Of a stretch of DNA of 64,000 bases, positions 52,592 to 62,759 are shown in pieces. Below the pieces are notes generated by a model. The model ran no database searches. It was given only the letters and a program-made list of their open reading frames with translations, and was not told the DNA's origin. The translations under genes were made by a program, and so were the position numbers. The first letter of the stretch is position 1. Every line of letters starts with the position of its first letter. Source of the stretch: Streptomyces griseoruber (GTDB taxonomy: Bacteria; Actinomycetota; Actinomycetes; Streptomycetales; Streptomycetaceae); the NCBI RefSeq assembly GCF_001514205.1, contig NZ_KQ948766.1, positions 191,759-255,758 of the forward strand, in the 5' to 3' direction.

Positions 52592-53523
52592 TTGGTCCTC
52601 GCCTCCTCGGCGGCGGTGATGGCGACGAAGGCCTGCTCCAGACCGAGCCCGGCGACTTCGAGGTTGCGGGGGTGGACGCCGAGGCCGTAGAGCGCGTGGA
52701 CGGTGGCGTCGGCGTCGGCGGACTGGATGCGGACCGTCTGCCCGGAGAGGTCGAACGTGGTCAGGAAGGGCAGGGCGCGCAGCGCGGGCTCGTCGATGTC
52801 GCCCTCGAGGTCGAAGGAGATCCTGCGGGCGCCCGCCTTCGCCTTGATCTCGGCGGCGGTGCCGTCGGCCAGCAGCCGGCCCCGGTGCAGGACCAGGACG
52901 CGGTCGGCGACGGCGTCGGCCTCTTCGAGGTAGTGGGTGGCGAACAGCACCGTGCGGCCCTGGTCGGCCTGCTCGCGCATGGTGGCCCAGAAGCCCTGGC
53001 GGGTGGTGACGTCCATGCCGGTGGTGGGCTCGTCCAGGACGATCAGATCGCTGTCGCCGGCCGTGGCGAGCGCGAAGCGGACGCGCTGGGCCTGGCCGCC
53101 GGAGAGCTTGTTGACCTTGCGGGAGGCGATCTGGGCGATGCCCGCGCGGGCCAGCACGTCGGAGACCTTGTAGGGCCTGGGGTGCAGGGCGCAGGCGAGG
53201 CCGACCAGTTCGCCGACGGTGACCTCGTCCATCAGGCCGCCGCTCTGGAGCATGGCCCCGACCCGCCCGGCGACGATCGCCTCACGCGGGCTGGTGCCGA
53301 ACACGCTGACCTCGCCGCCGTCGGCCTGCTTGAGCCCGAGCAGCAGATCGAGGGTGGTGGACTTGCCGGCCCCGTTGGGCCCGAGCAGCGCCACGGTCTC
53401 CCCGGGGTGCAGCTCCAGGGTCAGCCCGTCCACGGCGCGTACGTCGCCGTAGGCCTTGCTCACGCGGTCGAAGCCGACCACGGGTGCTGTCTTCGCCCCG
53501 GGGGCTGCTGTCTTCGTCGTCAT
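52588..53523 (-). CDS. ABC transporter ATPase (DrrA/BcrA type)
   Basis: 311 residues. Walker A GPNGAGKST, Q-loop, signature LSGGQAQRV, Walker B LIVLDEPTTGMD, and the H-loop in LFATHYLEEADAVA. The C-terminal ~80 residues are the regulatory part of this class (LLADGTAAEIKAKAG). It is the first gene of a four-gene operon: ATPase, permease, kinase, regulator. The 293-bp upstream region is gene-free apart from a hairpin. Confidence 0.93.
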   Translation of the reverse strand: MTTKTAAPGAKTAPVVGFDRVSKAYGDVRAVDGLTLELHPGETVALLGPNGAGKSTTLDLLLGLKQADGGEVSVFGTSPREAIVAGRVGAMLQSGGLMDEVTVGELVGLACALHPRPYKVSDVLARAGIAQIASRKVNKLSGGQAQRVRFALATAGDSDLIVLDEPTTGMDVTTRQGFWATMREQADQGRTVLFATHYLEEADAVADRVLVLHRGRLLADGTAAEIKAKAGARRISFDLEGDIDEPALRALPFLTTFDLSGQTVRIQSADADATVHALYGLGVHPRNLEVAGLGLEQAFVAITAAEEARTK

Positions 53524-53757
53524 GTCCCGATCGTCGCCCGCAGGACGCGGGCGGGGGCAGTGTCGGGCGTCCTCGGTGCCGCATGACAGATGTCATGTGC
53601 CGTCGCGCGGCACGGAAACTCAGCGGCATGGGCACATCCGAGGGGCCGGCTTGACCGCTGCTCGGCCCGACCCGCCGAGCACGTCGACGGCCTCGGTCGC
53701 CGCCTCGGAGATCAACTGCGTCGCCGTGACCGTGCCCGTGCACCGGTGAAAGCCCGC

Positions 53758-53789
53758 GGAGGCCCGTCCCTGCCCCGGGACGGGCCTCC
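53758..53789. terminator. Perfect 13-bp hairpin between the wall-protein gene and the ABC operon
   Basis: Arms 53758-53770 and 53777-53789 are exact complements with a 6-nt loop. It lies 24 nt after the end of the minus-strand wall-protein gene and probably ends that transcript. Confidence 0.8.
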
Positions 53790-53813
53790 TACGCGTTCAC
53801 GGACGGCCGACGG

Positions 53814-56396
53814 TCAGGTCGGGTTGGTGTCGATGACTCCGATGCGCTCCGCCGCTGTCTTGCCCCGCAGAGCCTTGCGCAGAGCGGCGACGACATCCTG
53901 CGGCAGGACGTCCCGCTTGCCGCTCGCTCCGTCGACCTTCACGCCGTCGAACGTGCTGCCGTACGCCTTCTCGAGTGCCTTCAGGTTGTACGTCTCCACC
54001 AGCTTCCCGTCGATGGCCTTGACACCAAGGATCTTCGGCAGGGACACCGGCCCGAACGGAATGCTGTGCGCCGCGTCGGTCTGCACGGTGACGAGGCCGG
54101 ACATCGCCGGTTCGGCGAACTCCTTCATCATCCGGTCGACCTCGGCGTCGGTGATCGTCGGCTGCTTGGTCGTGGTCGGGACGATCACCGCGGCGGTGGA
54201 GCCGTTCTCCACCTGGGTGCGGTACCCGGCGACGACGGCCTCCGCGGCCTTCGCCGCGTCGATGCCCTTGCCCGCCTTGCCGTAGACGGCGACGGCCTTG
54301 CCCGACTCGAACTTGATGGTGCCGTCGGTGGCCGAGCCCGCGCCGCCCGCCGCGCTCTGCAGCGCCGCCTGGAGCTTCTCCTCGTCGACCGGCATCTCGG
54401 GCTCGATCTCACGGTGCTGCCCGAACAGCGAGCCGATCACGGAGACCGGGTTGTAGTCGCTCTTCGCGGCGTCGTCGAGGGTGGCCTGGATGTCGAACTG
54501 GAGGCCCGCCTGGTCCGGCTTGAGGGAGACCGTGTCGCCGTCGACGGACAGCTTCAGCGCCTGCGCCGCCCGCTCGTCGAAGGCGTCGTCGAGCTTCTTG
54601 ACGGCCTCGTCGCGGGTGCTGCCGCCGATGTCGACGCCGAGCACGGTGGTGCCCTTGGGCACGTCGGAGTGGTTCATCAGCAGTCCGGCGCCGTAGACGC
54701 CGACACCGCCGAGGACCAGGACGCCGCCGAGCAGGACCAGCTTGCTGCGGCCCTTCTTCTTCGCCTTCTTCGAGCCGGACGCGTTCTGCGCGGCCCCGGC
54801 GGCCGGCTTGGGCGCGTTCTTCGCCCCCGGTCCGCCGCTCTGCGTACCACCGGGCGCGAAGGGCGTGGGCGCGCCGGGGTTGCCCTGGCCGGCGGAGGGC
54901 ACGACCGGGATGCCGCTGGTGACGGTGTGCCCGGAGACGTTGTCGGCGGGACGGCCGTAGCCGCCGGCGCCCGGCCCGGGGGCCTGGATCTGCGGGGTGA
55001 GGACCGCGGTGTCGTCGCTCAGACCGCCGCCGGGGAGCCGAGCCGAGCCGGGTCCGGTACCTGTTCCGGTGCCGGGAGCGGTCGTACGGGGGCCGCCGGG
55101 ACCCGCGGGGCCACCAGGTCGACCGGGACCACCGGGACCACCGGGACCACCGGGACCACCGGGACCACCGGGACCACCGGGACCACCGGGACCACCGGGA
55201 CCACCGGGACCACCGGGACCACCGGGACCACCGGGACCACCGGGACCACCGGGACCACCGGGACCGCCGTAGCCGTTGGGGGCGCCGGGGGCGCGGACGG
55301 CCGTGCCGGACGCGCTCTGTGCCACCGGGGGCACCATCGGGCCGTCGCCGGTGACCGGGCCGCCCGTCGGGCCGGTGGGACCCTGCGGGCCGCCGCGGCC
55401 GTGCGGGCCGGAGGGACCCTCGGGGCCGTTGAAGTCGTGCCGGCTGCCGGGACCGGGGGCGGCGCCCTGGCCGTTCGCCCCGGGGAGGCCCTGCTGGTCG
55501 CCACGGCCGTTGTCGGAGAAGTACGGCAGCTCGTCGCGGGGCGTCCCGGCACCGCCGCCCCCCTGACCCGCCGGCGCCTGCCCCTGCGCGGGTCGCGAGT
55601 TGCCGAGCGGGCCCGCGGACAGCGCCTCGGTCACGTCGAAGGAACCGGTGCCGCCGCCGTGCCCGGGAGCCACCGGACCGCCGGTGGCACCGGGGAGCCC
55701 GGCGCCGTTGGTGCCGCCCGGCCGGGAGCCGAGCGGCGCGCTCATGGAGCCGACCACGCCACCGGGCCGTCCGCCGCCCGGTCGCCCGGCAGCGGGGCGT
55801 GCGCCACCGGCCGGAGCCCCCGGCGCGCCGGCACCAGGGGCACCCGAAGCGCCGGAAGCGCCGGAAGCACCCACACCTGCGGCGGAACCGCCCGGAATGC
55901 CCGCCCCGTTGGTCGCTCCGCCGCCCTGACCGCCCTTGCCGGGCGAGGACTTGCGCGGGGCGAACCAGTCGCTCGCCTTCTCCTCTCCGGCGGCCGCGGG
56001 TTCGGCGGGCGCGGCGAAGCCGCCCGTGTCGGACCCGGAGAAACCGGAAGAACCGGAGGAACCGGTCGCGTTGGAGGACCCGATGGAGCCGGTGGAGTTG
56101 CCGGCCCCGGCCGCGGGCCGCGGCTGCGCGCCGGTGTTGGTGTCGTCGACCTCGGAGTCGGCGACGGGCTTGCGCACGACGACCGGCGGAATGGGCCGGG
56201 AACCGGGGATGTTGATCCGGATCCGGGTCGTCAGCGTGGTCTCGGTCTTGCGTTCCTCCGGCCGGTCGGCCGAACGGCCCGCGTCCGCACCGGGGTCGGA
56301 CACCACGGGGATGCCGTACGGCGGCGTACCCGAGGGGTACGCCGCCCCGCCGCGCCCGTTGGGCCCGGAGGACGGACTGTCAGTTTCACGACTCAA
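53814..56396 (-). CDS. Single-pass membrane protein with collagen-like GGP repeats and a peptidoglycan-binding-type domain
   Basis: 860 residues from TTG 56396. GGAG lies 8 nt upstream and the next residues [16 protein letters not shown] match what I remember of this Streptomyces family. The N-terminal ~570 residues are disordered, Gly/Pro-rich and include about 15 perfect Gly-Gly-Pro triplets. A basic patch and one membrane helix ([21 protein letters not shown]) then lead to two extracellular PG_binding_4-like repeats ([19 protein letters not shown] is the typical start). The extracytoplasmic part may contact peptidoglycan; the huge cytosolic tail is unexplained. Confidence 0.82.
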   Translation of the reverse strand: MSRETDSPSSGPNGRGGAAYPSGTPPYGIPVVSDPGADAGRSADRPEERKTETTLTTRIRINIPGSRPIPPVVVRKPVADSEVDDTNTGAQPRPAAGAGNSTGSIGSSNATGSSGSSGFSGSDTGGFAAPAEPAAAGEEKASDWFAPRKSSPGKGGQGGGATNGAGIPGGSAAGVGASGASGASGAPGAGAPGAPAGGARPAAGRPGGGRPGGVVGSMSAPLGSRPGGTNGAGLPGATGGPVAPGHGGGTGSFDVTEALSAGPLGNSRPAQGQAPAGQGGGGAGTPRDELPYFSDNGRGDQQGLPGANGQGAAPGPGSRHDFNGPEGPSGPHGRGGPQGPTGPTGGPVTGDGPMVPPVAQSASGTAVRAPGAPNGYGGPGGPGGPGGPGGPGGPGGPGGPGGPGGPGGPGGPGGPGGPGGPGGPGRPGGPAGPGGPRTTAPGTGTGTGPGSARLPGGGLSDDTAVLTPQIQAPGPGAGGYGRPADNVSGHTVTSGIPVVPSAGQGNPGAPTPFAPGGTQSGGPGAKNAPKPAAGAAQNASGSKKAKKKGRSKLVLLGGVLVLGGVGVYGAGLLMNHSDVPKGTTVLGVDIGGSTRDEAVKKLDDAFDERAAQALKLSVDGDTVSLKPDQAGLQFDIQATLDDAAKSDYNPVSVIGSLFGQHREIEPEMPVDEEKLQAALQSAAGGAGSATDGTIKFESGKAVAVYGKAGKGIDAAKAAEAVVAGYRTQVENGSTAAVIVPTTTKQPTITDAEVDRMMKEFAEPAMSGLVTVQTDAAHSIPFGPVSLPKILGVKAIDGKLVETYNLKALEKAYGSTFDGVKVDGASGKRDVLPQDVVAALRKALRGKTAAERIGVIDTNPT
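55122..55266 (-). repeat. 9-bp tandem repeats coding Gly-Gly-Pro
   Basis: About 15 nearly perfect copies of GGTGGTCCC (minus strand) run without a break. Third positions are identical T, T, C in almost every unit, which is odd for a genome that prefers GGC. This shows recent slippage expansion of a single unit, not selection on codons. Confidence 0.9.
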
Positions 56397-56549
56397 GGCA
56401 GGTTCTCCAGGTTGACTCCACCGCTCGCCACGACCTCTCGGGCAGCTCGGCGGCGCGCACCACCATACTGGCCACTTCTGGCGCGTATCCCACGACCGCC
56501 GTTGAAACCCGCACGGGACTCGCACGGCCGCGCCCTGCGAAGTGGTACG

Positions 56550-56960
56550 TCACTTGCCAAGTCGGACGTCGGGGCGGTCCGGTTGCCGCCCCAGCCCAAG
56601 GGTGGCGCAGATCACAGCGAGAGCCATACCGCCGAGCAGGAAGAGGTAGGAGCCGCCTCCCGCGCCGAACAGGAAGTCTCCTTCGGGACGGCCCGCGGTG
56701 CACACGATCACGGCGACCATCCAGCCGGCGGCCGACGCGACCGCCCCGGCACGGCTGTTCGCGGCCCGGGCGCCGCCGAGGAAGAGCCCGGCCGCGCCGG
56801 CGAGCGCGAGCAGCAGTCCGCCGGGGAACCAGCCGGCCTGCACGAGCGCACCGGCCAGGCCGGTCACCGCGCCGAGGACGAAAAGCCCGAGGTAGGCGGC
56901 GATCCGTCCGGCGGAGGGCCGCTGGAGGGGCTGGGCGAGCATCGAACCGACACCGGACAT
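56550..56960 (-). CDS. DUF6113-like small membrane protein
   Basis: 136 residues with four hydrophobic helices (about 20-42, 46-63, 72-90 and 100-120) and a basic C-terminus. Its ATG shares a base with the mshB stop (TGATG), so it is translated with mshB. DUF6113 is a family name from memory; no function is known. A role in thiol metabolism is only suggested by position. Confidence 0.75.
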   Translation of the reverse strand: MSGVGSMLAQPLQRPSAGRIAAYLGLFVLGAVTGLAGALVQAGWFPGGLLLALAGAAGLFLGGARAANSRAGAVASAAGWMVAVIVCTAGRPEGDFLFGAGGGSYLFLLGGMALAVICATLGLGRQPDRPDVRLGK

Positions 56961-57868
56961 CAGGCGACCTCCTCGTTCCCGGCCTCGACTCCGGCGAACA
57001 GGTCGGTCTCCCTGTTCTGGGCGCCCGGTCCGGAATCCCTGACGGGCTCCCCGCGCACCAACTCGTAGTACTCGGTGGTGAAGAGGGGCTGGGCCAGCTC
57101 GTTGGAGAGCGCGAAGTAGCGCTCGCCGGGGGCGACCTCGATCTGGGTGGCGTGCGCGCGCATCGCGGCGGCCTTTGCGGGCGCGTACGCGGTGCCGTCG
57201 ATCGCGGTGGTGATCCGGTCGTCGTCGACGACACCGGGTACGTCGGCGACGGCGGCGCTCTTGCCGAAGGGCAGCGTGGGCAGCTCCTCGCGGAGCCGGT
57301 CGAAGGCGGTCTCGGCGACGGAACGCGGCACGCGGTTGTAGTAGACCTTGGGGACACTCCATCCGCCCCCTGCCTCAGCCCCTGCCGCGAAGTCCACGGC
57401 CCGCAGGGCGACGCGGTGGGCCTGGATGTGGTCGGGGTGGCCGTAGCCGCCGTTGTCGTCATAGGCGACGACGACCTGGGGACGCACCTCGAGGATCACC
57501 TCGGCGAGCGCGGTGGCGGCCTCGTCGACAGCGGCCTGCCAGAAGCAGCCGGGATCGTCGTTGTCGGCCATGCCCATCATCCCGGAGTCGCCGTACCGCC
57601 CCACACCGCCGAGCAGCCGGAAGTCCCCGACACCGAGCGCGGCCATGGCGTCGGTCAGCTCACGCAGCCGGTGCTCACCGAGGGCGGCACCGGTCAGATG
57701 CCGCAGCTCCGGCGGGATGACCTCCCCCCGCTCTCCGAGCGTGCAGGTCACCAGCGTCACCCGAGCACCCTCGGCCGCGTACCGGGCCATGGTCGCGCCG
57801 TTGTTGATCGACTCGTCGTCCGGATGCGCGTGCACCAGAAGCAGACGCCGAGCGGGCAGTTCCGTCAT
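56960..57868 (-). CDS. mshB: N-acetyl-1-D-myo-inosityl-2-amino-2-deoxy-alpha-D-glucopyranoside deacetylase
   Basis: 302 residues. [11 protein letters not shown] gives zinc ligands His15 and Asp18 (with Asp17 as base), and [11 protein letters not shown] supplies the third His. This is the MshB deacetylase, second step of mycothiol synthesis. TAGGGT ends 6 nt before the ATG (leaderless). It leads a two-gene unit with the membrane protein. Beyond its promoter lies decayed DNA. Confidence 0.95.
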   Translation of the reverse strand: MTELPARRLLLVHAHPDDESINNGATMARYAAEGARVTLVTCTLGERGEVIPPELRHLTGAALGEHRLRELTDAMAALGVGDFRLLGGVGRYGDSGMMGMADNDDPGCFWQAAVDEAATALAEVILEVRPQVVVAYDDNGGYGHPDHIQAHRVALRAVDFAAGAEAGGGWSVPKVYYNRVPRSVAETAFDRLREELPTLPFGKSAAVADVPGVVDDDRITTAIDGTAYAPAKAAAMRAHATQIEVAPGERYFALSNELAQPLFTTEYYELVRGEPVRDSGPGAQNRETDLFAGVEAGNEEVA

Positions 57869-57899
57869 GGGGCCACCCTACGAGGCGACAGCCGCCCGG

Positions 57900-58110
57900 C
57901 GGCCATCTCCCTCCTCGGGAGACTAAGGCGTCGTCTTCCGGCTCGGTGAACACGTCCGCGGCGCAGGCTGCTGTTGCTGCCCGGGTGAGCCGGATACGCA
58001 GGAGATCCGGATCATCACAGGTGGTGATGCGCTCGCGGATCTCGTCGGTGACGTCGAGGCCACCGGCCTCAGGACGAGTAGCGGGAAGCTCTTGACTTCC
58101 TCGGTGGTCA
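57900..58110 (-). pseudogene. C-terminal remnant of an Rpn/transposase-like nuclease gene
   Basis: Minus strand. The frame reads LDVTDEIRERITTCDDPD then LTRAATAACAADVFTEPEDD, a close match to the C-terminus of Streptomyces Rpn-type (PD-(D/E)XK, transposase-associated) proteins. Just upstream another frame holds LTTEEVKSFPLLVLRP, so a frameshift separates the two pieces. No start, no catalytic domain and no proper stop remain. Confidence 0.6.
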
Positions 58111-58290
58111 GGCCCTCGCATCGGGATTGCGCTCCCGGCGGGGGCCGTCGCATTTGTGCGCGCGAGTGAGCGTCGCCCGCGGCGGGAGGGGTGGGGCTTG
58201 GTGAGGGTCTTTTCCCCGCCGCGGTCCTTGGAAGAGAGCGCCCCTCGCACCGGAACGCGAGTCGTCGGGTTCGGGCAACAGGCAAGCTCC

Positions 58291-58923
58291 CGTGCCGGTT
58301 TCGTGGATCACCTCACGCAGAGTGGGGCGGCAGTTGAAGCTTCGGCGGGAGTCCGCCGGCGTTCCTGGACCGGGCCGACGAGGTGCTGGGGGCCGGTGGC
58401 TTGCTCTCCGCGATGAAGGAGGACGTGGAGAAGGTCCGGTACCCGAAGAAGATGCGGGATCTGGCGGCCATGGAGGCCAGGGCCGTCGAGATCGGGGTCT
58501 ACGTCGGGCTCAGCGTTCACGGGCTTCTGCAGACTCCCGAGCACGCACGAGCCCTGTTCGGAGCGCGCCAGCCGCCCTACCCGGAGGCGGAGGTCGAGCG
58601 CCTGGGACTCCCGTGCCGGCGCTCAGCTTCGTGCAGGAAGAGGCCGCGTTGCGCCGTCGCGTCGGAGGCACAATGGTCAGGCGTCGACAACTCGAACATC
58701 TGCTGGAGGTAGCGCAGTTGCGCAACGTCACGTTCCAGGTGATGCCGACCAGTTCGCGGACGGCACAGCCTTGGGGCGTTCCGACGGGGCCTTCGGTGGC
58801 CGTGCCACCTCGGACCTGAAGGAACCGAGGATCCTGGGGCTGCGGTACGGCACCATCCGGGCCCAAGCCCGCACGCCCGGGCAGTCACTCACCTTCATCG
58901 AGCAACTACTGGGAGAAACGTGA
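58291..58923 (+). pseudogene. Decayed Scr1-type XRE regulator (DUF5753)
   Basis: Pieces of one protein in different frames: VGRQLKLRRESAG (first HTH helix, ~58318-58356); PAFLDRADEVLGAGG to YPEAEVERL (~58357-58603), after loss of about 45 codons of the HTH; PALSFVQEEAALRRRVGG to FQVMPTS (~58615-58755); then GRSDGAFGG to TFIEQLLGET and TGA at 58921-58923. The order is that of Streptomyces XRE-DUF5753 proteins, usually followed by a DUF397 gene, as here. At least one large deletion and three frame changes make it inactive. Confidence 0.85.
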
Positions 58924-59032
58924 TGCAGGACTCACCATCCACGTCCGCGACTCCAAGCACACCACCGGCCCCCGCCTCCGGCTCTCGCCGAAGGCATGGG
59001 CCGACTTCGTGTCGTACGCGTCAGGGCACTGA
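58922..59032 (+). pseudogene. C-terminal remnant of a DUF397 gene
   Basis: The frame reads LTIHVRDSKHTTGPRLRLSP then KAWADFVSYASGH and TGA (59030-59032), the typical DUF397 end. The N-terminal WFKSSYS part is missing. It follows the XRE remnant directly, completing a decayed XRE/DUF397 pair. Confidence 0.85.
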
Positions 59033-59041
59033 CGGCGTGCG

Positions 59042-59236
59042 TCAGAACTTGATGCTGCCGATCATGCTCGCCACGCTCGTCGTCAGATCGTTGATCGTCC
59101 CCGCCATCGTCGAGGAGGCGAGGTAGAAGCCGAGCAGCATGCAGACGACCGCATGACCGCCCTTCAGCCCTGACTTCTTGATCAACAAGAAGACGATGAT
59201 CGCCAGCAGCACCACCGCCGAAATCGAGAGTGCCAC
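59042..59236 (-). CDS. Conserved small membrane protein, two TM segments
   Basis: 64 residues: a first helix (SISAVVLLAIIVFLLI), a KKSGLKGG turn, and a second helix (AVVCMLLGFYLASS), with a polar C-terminus. A GGAGGTGAGC site lies upstream of the ATG on the minus strand. I believe this is a common small Streptomyces protein of unknown role. Its intactness beside the graveyard suggests selection. Confidence 0.8.
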   Translation of the reverse strand: MALSISAVVLLAIIVFLLIKKSGLKGGHAVVCMLLGFYLASSTMAGTINDLTTSVASMIGSIKF

Positions 59237-59415
59237 GGCGGCTCACCTCCAAGAACCCGGGAACGTGGGGGCAGAACAGAACGAGGGAACTTGTAAATCC
59301 ATACAACTGCCAGCAGGTTCATACCCACAGTGCGCTAGTGATCATAACTACGAGTACGTGCGCATCTCTCGGCGCACAGCCGCACAAGGGGGCGCATGGC
59401 CAATATGGTCGTGGG

Positions 59416-61560
59416 ATGACGACCGAGTCCGACTCCTTCCCCCGCCGGCACGCGCGCACCCAGCGTTTCACGCTCGGCGCGCCGCGTTCGTTCACGGTGG
59501 CCCCCGACGGCTCCCGGGTCGCGTTCCTGCGCTCCGGCTCCGGTACGGATCGCGCAGGCGCCCTGTGGGTCCTCGATCCCGCGGACGGTGAGGAGCGGCT
59601 GGCCGCCGATCCTCGGGGGCTGCTCGGAGGTGCCGCGGAGGACCTCTCCGCCGAGGAGCGGGCGCGCCGGGAGCGCAGCCGCGAGGGCGGTGCCGGGATC
59701 GTCGGCTACGCCACCGACGAGGCCGTGGAACTGGCCTCCTTCTCGCTGTCGGGGCGGCTTTTCACGGCCGAACTGAGGGCCGGTACGGCGCGCGAGATCC
59801 GGGTGCCGGGGCCGGTGGTCGATCCCCGTCCGTCCCCCGATGGGCGGCTCGTCGCGTATGTCGCCGGGGGTGCGCTGCGGGTGGTGAGCGCCGAGGGCGA
59901 GGACGACCGGGCGGTCGCGGAGCCGGAATCCGGCACGGTTTCCTATGGATTGGCCGAGTTCGTCGCGGCCGAGGAAATGGCGCGTTCGCGGGGCTTCTGG
60001 TGGGCCCCGGAGTCGGACCGGCTGCTGGTGGCGCGGGTGGACGACACGCCGGTGGAGCGGTGGTGGATCTCAGACCCCGCACAGCCGAAACGTGACCCAC
60101 AACACGTGCCGTATCCAGCTGCTGGGACGGCCAACGCCGAGGTCCGGCTGTTCGTGTTCGGGCTGGACGGGGTGCGCACGGAGGTCGTCTGGGACCGGGC
60201 GCGGTACCCGTATCTGGCGCGAGTGCACTGGTCAGGGGCGGGTGCGCCGCTGCTTCTGGTCCAGGCGCGCGATCAGCGCAGCCAGCTGTATCTGGCGGTG
60301 GACACGGAGTCCGGGGCGACCCGGATGGTGCACGCCGACGAAGATCCGATTTGGCTGGATCTTTTCCCTGGTGTGCCGTGCTGGAGCCCCTCGGGGCGGT
60401 TGGTCCGGATCGCCGACGAGGGCGGTGCCCGGGTCCTCGCGGTCGGCGAACGTCCGCTGACGGGGGCACAGTTGCACGTACGGGCGGTGCTGGACGTCAC
60501 GGCTGACGACGTGCTGCTCTCGGCGTCGGCCGGCGCGGAGGCGGAAAGCCCGGAAATCGGCGAGGTGCATGTCTACCGGGTCAACGAACTCGGGGTTGAG
60601 CGCCTCTCCCAGGAGCCCGGTGTGCACTCCGCCGTGCGCGCCGGGGGCGTGACCGTGCTGGTGTCCGCGGGGCTCGACCGGCCGGGGAGCCTGGTGCGGA
60701 TCCTGCGGGACGGGAAGCAGACGGCGACTGTCCGGTCGTATGCGGAAGATCCCGGTCTGTCCCCGCGCGTGATCCTCACCGAGGGGGGCGCACGGCGGAT
60801 CCCGTGCGCCGTGCTTATGCCTACGGACTACCCGGGTGACACCTCGCAACCCTCCGCACCCCTGCTGCCCGTCCTCCTCGACCCCTACGGCGGCCCCCAC
60901 GGCCCCCGGGTCCTCGCCGCCCACAACGCGCATCTGACCTCGCAGTGGTTCGCCGACCAGGGCTTCGCGGTGGTCGTCGCCGACGGGCGGGGCACCCCGG
61001 GCCGCTCCCCCGCCTGGGAGAAGGCGGTCCACCACGACCTCACCGTCAGCCTCGACGACCAGATCGAGGCGCTCCAGGATCTGGCCAAGTCCCACCCCCT
61101 GGATCTGACCCGGGTGGCGATCCGCGGCTGGTCCTACGGCGGCTGGCTGGCCGGGCTCGCGGTGCTGCGCCGCCCGGACGTCTTCCACGCGGGCATCGCG
61201 GGCGCCCCGGTCACCGACTGGCGGCTGTACGACACCCACTACACCGAGCGCTACCTCGGCGACCCGGCGACGAACCCGGAGGCGTACGCGAAGAGTTCGC
61301 TCGTCACCGACGAGGGGCTGTCCGCGCCCGCCGAGCCGCACCGGCCGCTGATGATCGTGCACGGCCTCGCCGACGACAACGTGGTCGTGGCGCACGCCCT
61401 GCGGCTGTCCTCGGCGCTGCTCGCGGCGGGCCGGCCGCACGAGGTGCTGCCGCTGTCCGGCGTCACGCACATGACCCCGCAGGAGCAGGTCGCGGAGAAT
61501 CTGCTGCTGCTCCAGGTCGACTTCCTGAAGCGCTCGCTGGGGCTCGGCCCGCACGCCTAG
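59416..61560 (+). CDS. S9-family prolyl oligopeptidase (DPP-IV-like)
   Basis: 714 residues. TATGGT ends 6 nt before ATG 59416 (leaderless). A beta-propeller N-terminal part (residues ~30-450, with the DPP-IV-type segment LAEFVAAEEMARSRGFWW) precedes the alpha/beta hydrolase domain with GWSYGGW (nucleophile), VHGLADDNV (Asp) and GVTHMT (His). It cleaves short peptides at Pro or Ala. No signal peptide, so cytosolic. The next operon imports oligopeptides, a possible functional link. Confidence 0.9.
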   Translation: MTTESDSFPRRHARTQRFTLGAPRSFTVAPDGSRVAFLRSGSGTDRAGALWVLDPADGEERLAADPRGLLGGAAEDLSAEERARRERSREGGAGIVGYATDEAVELASFSLSGRLFTAELRAGTAREIRVPGPVVDPRPSPDGRLVAYVAGGALRVVSAEGEDDRAVAEPESGTVSYGLAEFVAAEEMARSRGFWWAPESDRLLVARVDDTPVERWWISDPAQPKRDPQHVPYPAAGTANAEVRLFVFGLDGVRTEVVWDRARYPYLARVHWSGAGAPLLLVQARDQRSQLYLAVDTESGATRMVHADEDPIWLDLFPGVPCWSPSGRLVRIADEGGARVLAVGERPLTGAQLHVRAVLDVTADDVLLSASAGAEAESPEIGEVHVYRVNELGVERLSQEPGVHSAVRAGGVTVLVSAGLDRPGSLVRILRDGKQTATVRSYAEDPGLSPRVILTEGGARRIPCAVLMPTDYPGDTSQPSAPLLPVLLDPYGGPHGPRVLAAHNAHLTSQWFADQGFAVVVADGRGTPGRSPAWEKAVHHDLTVSLDDQIEALQDLAKSHPLDLTRVAIRGWSYGGWLAGLAVLRRPDVFHAGIAGAPVTDWRLYDTHYTERYLGDPATNPEAYAKSSLVTDEGLSAPAEPHRPLMIVHGLADDNVVVAHALRLSSALLAAGRPHEVLPLSGVTHMTPQEQVAENLLLLQVDFLKRSLGLGPHA

Positions 61561-61589
61561 GCACGGCAAGGCAAGGCAAGGCACGGCAA

Positions 61590-61621
61590 CGGGCCGGGAT
61601 GACATGGCGCATCCCGGCCCG
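61590..61621. terminator. Perfect 12-bp hairpin after the S9 peptidase
   Basis: Arms 61590-61601 and 61610-61621 are exact complements with an 8-nt loop, followed by TTTA. It is preceded by an AAGGC-type 5-bp repeat (61561-61590). It lies between convergent genes. Confidence 0.8.
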
Positions 61622-61730
61622 TTTACGGCACCCGCACGGCCGTACGCTGTACAGACTGACGCGTCCGTATATCGGAATCGGGTCGGCCAAGTTGCCTGCG
61701 TGTTAACACAGTTGCGGCACAAATGTGCTG

Positions 61731-62759
61731 TTATGGGCGATCGTTTCCATGATCGACCCCGGCGAAATGGCAGGCGGAGGCGTGCGCGGCGGCCCCGCCG
61801 AGGTCCCTCAGGGGCTCCGGGACGGCGAGCACCGGCACCTCCTGGGCGCACCGCTCGCGCGCCTTCCAGCAGCGGGTGCGGAAGCGGCAGCCGGAGGGCA
61901 CGTCCGTCGGGGACGGGACGTCACCGGTGAGGATGATCCGCTCGCGGCCCTCACGGGCCTCCGGGTCCGGGACCGGGACCGCCGACAGCAGCGCCTGGGT
62001 GTACGGGTGCGTCGGGCGGCCGTAGATCTGCTCGTCGGAGCCGATCTCCACGATCCGGCCGAGGTACATCACCCCGACCCGGTCCGAGATGTGCCGGACG
62101 ATCGACAGGTCGTGGGCGATGAAGAGGTACGACAGCTCGAACTCGCGCTGGAGCCGGTCGAGGAGGTTGACGACCTGTGCCTGCACCGAGACGTCCAGCG
62201 CGGACACCGGTTCGTCGGCGACGATCACCTCGGGGCGCAGGGCGAGACCGCGGGCGATGCCGATGCGCTGGCGCTGGCCGCCGGAGAACTGGTGGGGGTA
62301 GCGGTTGATGTGCTCCGGGTTGAGGCCGACCACGTCGAGCAGTTCCCGCACCCGGCGGCGCCGGTCGCCCTTGGGGGCGGCCTCGGGGTGGATCTCGTAC
62401 GGCTCCCCGACGATGTCACCGACCGTCATCCTCGGGTTGAGGGAGGTGTACGGGTCCTGGAACACCATCTGGATGTTGCGGCGGACCGCCTTCAGGGCGC
62501 GCCCGGACAGCCTGGTGATGTCCTCGCCCTTGTAGCGGATCCGGCCGCGCGTCGGACGCTCCAGGCTGACCAGCAGCTTGGCGACCGTGGACTTGCCGCA
62601 GCCGGACTCGCCGACGATACCGAGGGTCTCGCCCTTGCCCAGCGCGAAGTCGACGCCGTCGACGGCCTTCACCGAGCCGACCCGCTTCTTGAACAGGACG
62701 CCCCGGGTGAGCGGGTAGTGCTTGTACAGCCCGCTCACTTGGAGAATCGGCTCAGTCAT
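61731..62759 (-). CDS. Oligopeptide ABC transporter ATPase, OppF type
   Basis: 342 residues from ATG 62759. Walker [10 protein letters not shown], signature FSGGQRQR, Walker [14 protein letters not shown]-loop AHDLSIV, and the Cys-rich C-terminal oligopeptide-transporter domain ([14 protein letters not shown]). Its start overlaps the end of the OppD-like gene by 8 nt. The two ATPases power a peptide import complex. Confidence 0.93.
   Translation of the reverse strand: MTEPILQVSGLYKHYPLTRGVLFKKRVGSVKAVDGVDFALGKGETLGIVGESGCGKSTVAKLLVSLERPTRGRIRYKGEDITRLSGRALKAVRRNIQMVFQDPYTSLNPRMTVGDIVGEPYEIHPEAAPKGDRRRRVRELLDVVGLNPEHINRYPHQFSGGQRQRIGIARGLALRPEVIVADEPVSALDVSVQAQVVNLLDRLQREFELSYLFIAHDLSIVRHISDRVGVMYLGRIVEIGSDEQIYGRPTHPYTQALLSAVPVPDPEAREGRERIILTGDVPSPTDVPSGCRFRTRCWKARERCAQEVPVLAVPEPLRDLGGAAAHASACHFAGVDHGNDRP

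Noticed and set aside
53456..53749. 97-codon plus-strand ORF before the ABC operon
   Set aside because: It overlaps the ATPase start, has no ribosome site and a composition like random GC-rich DNA; a second frame here looks equally plausible, so neither is called.
55122..55266. Regular repeats as a possible CRISPR array
   Set aside because: Units are 9 bp, contiguous and in frame in a protein; there are no spacers and no cas genes.
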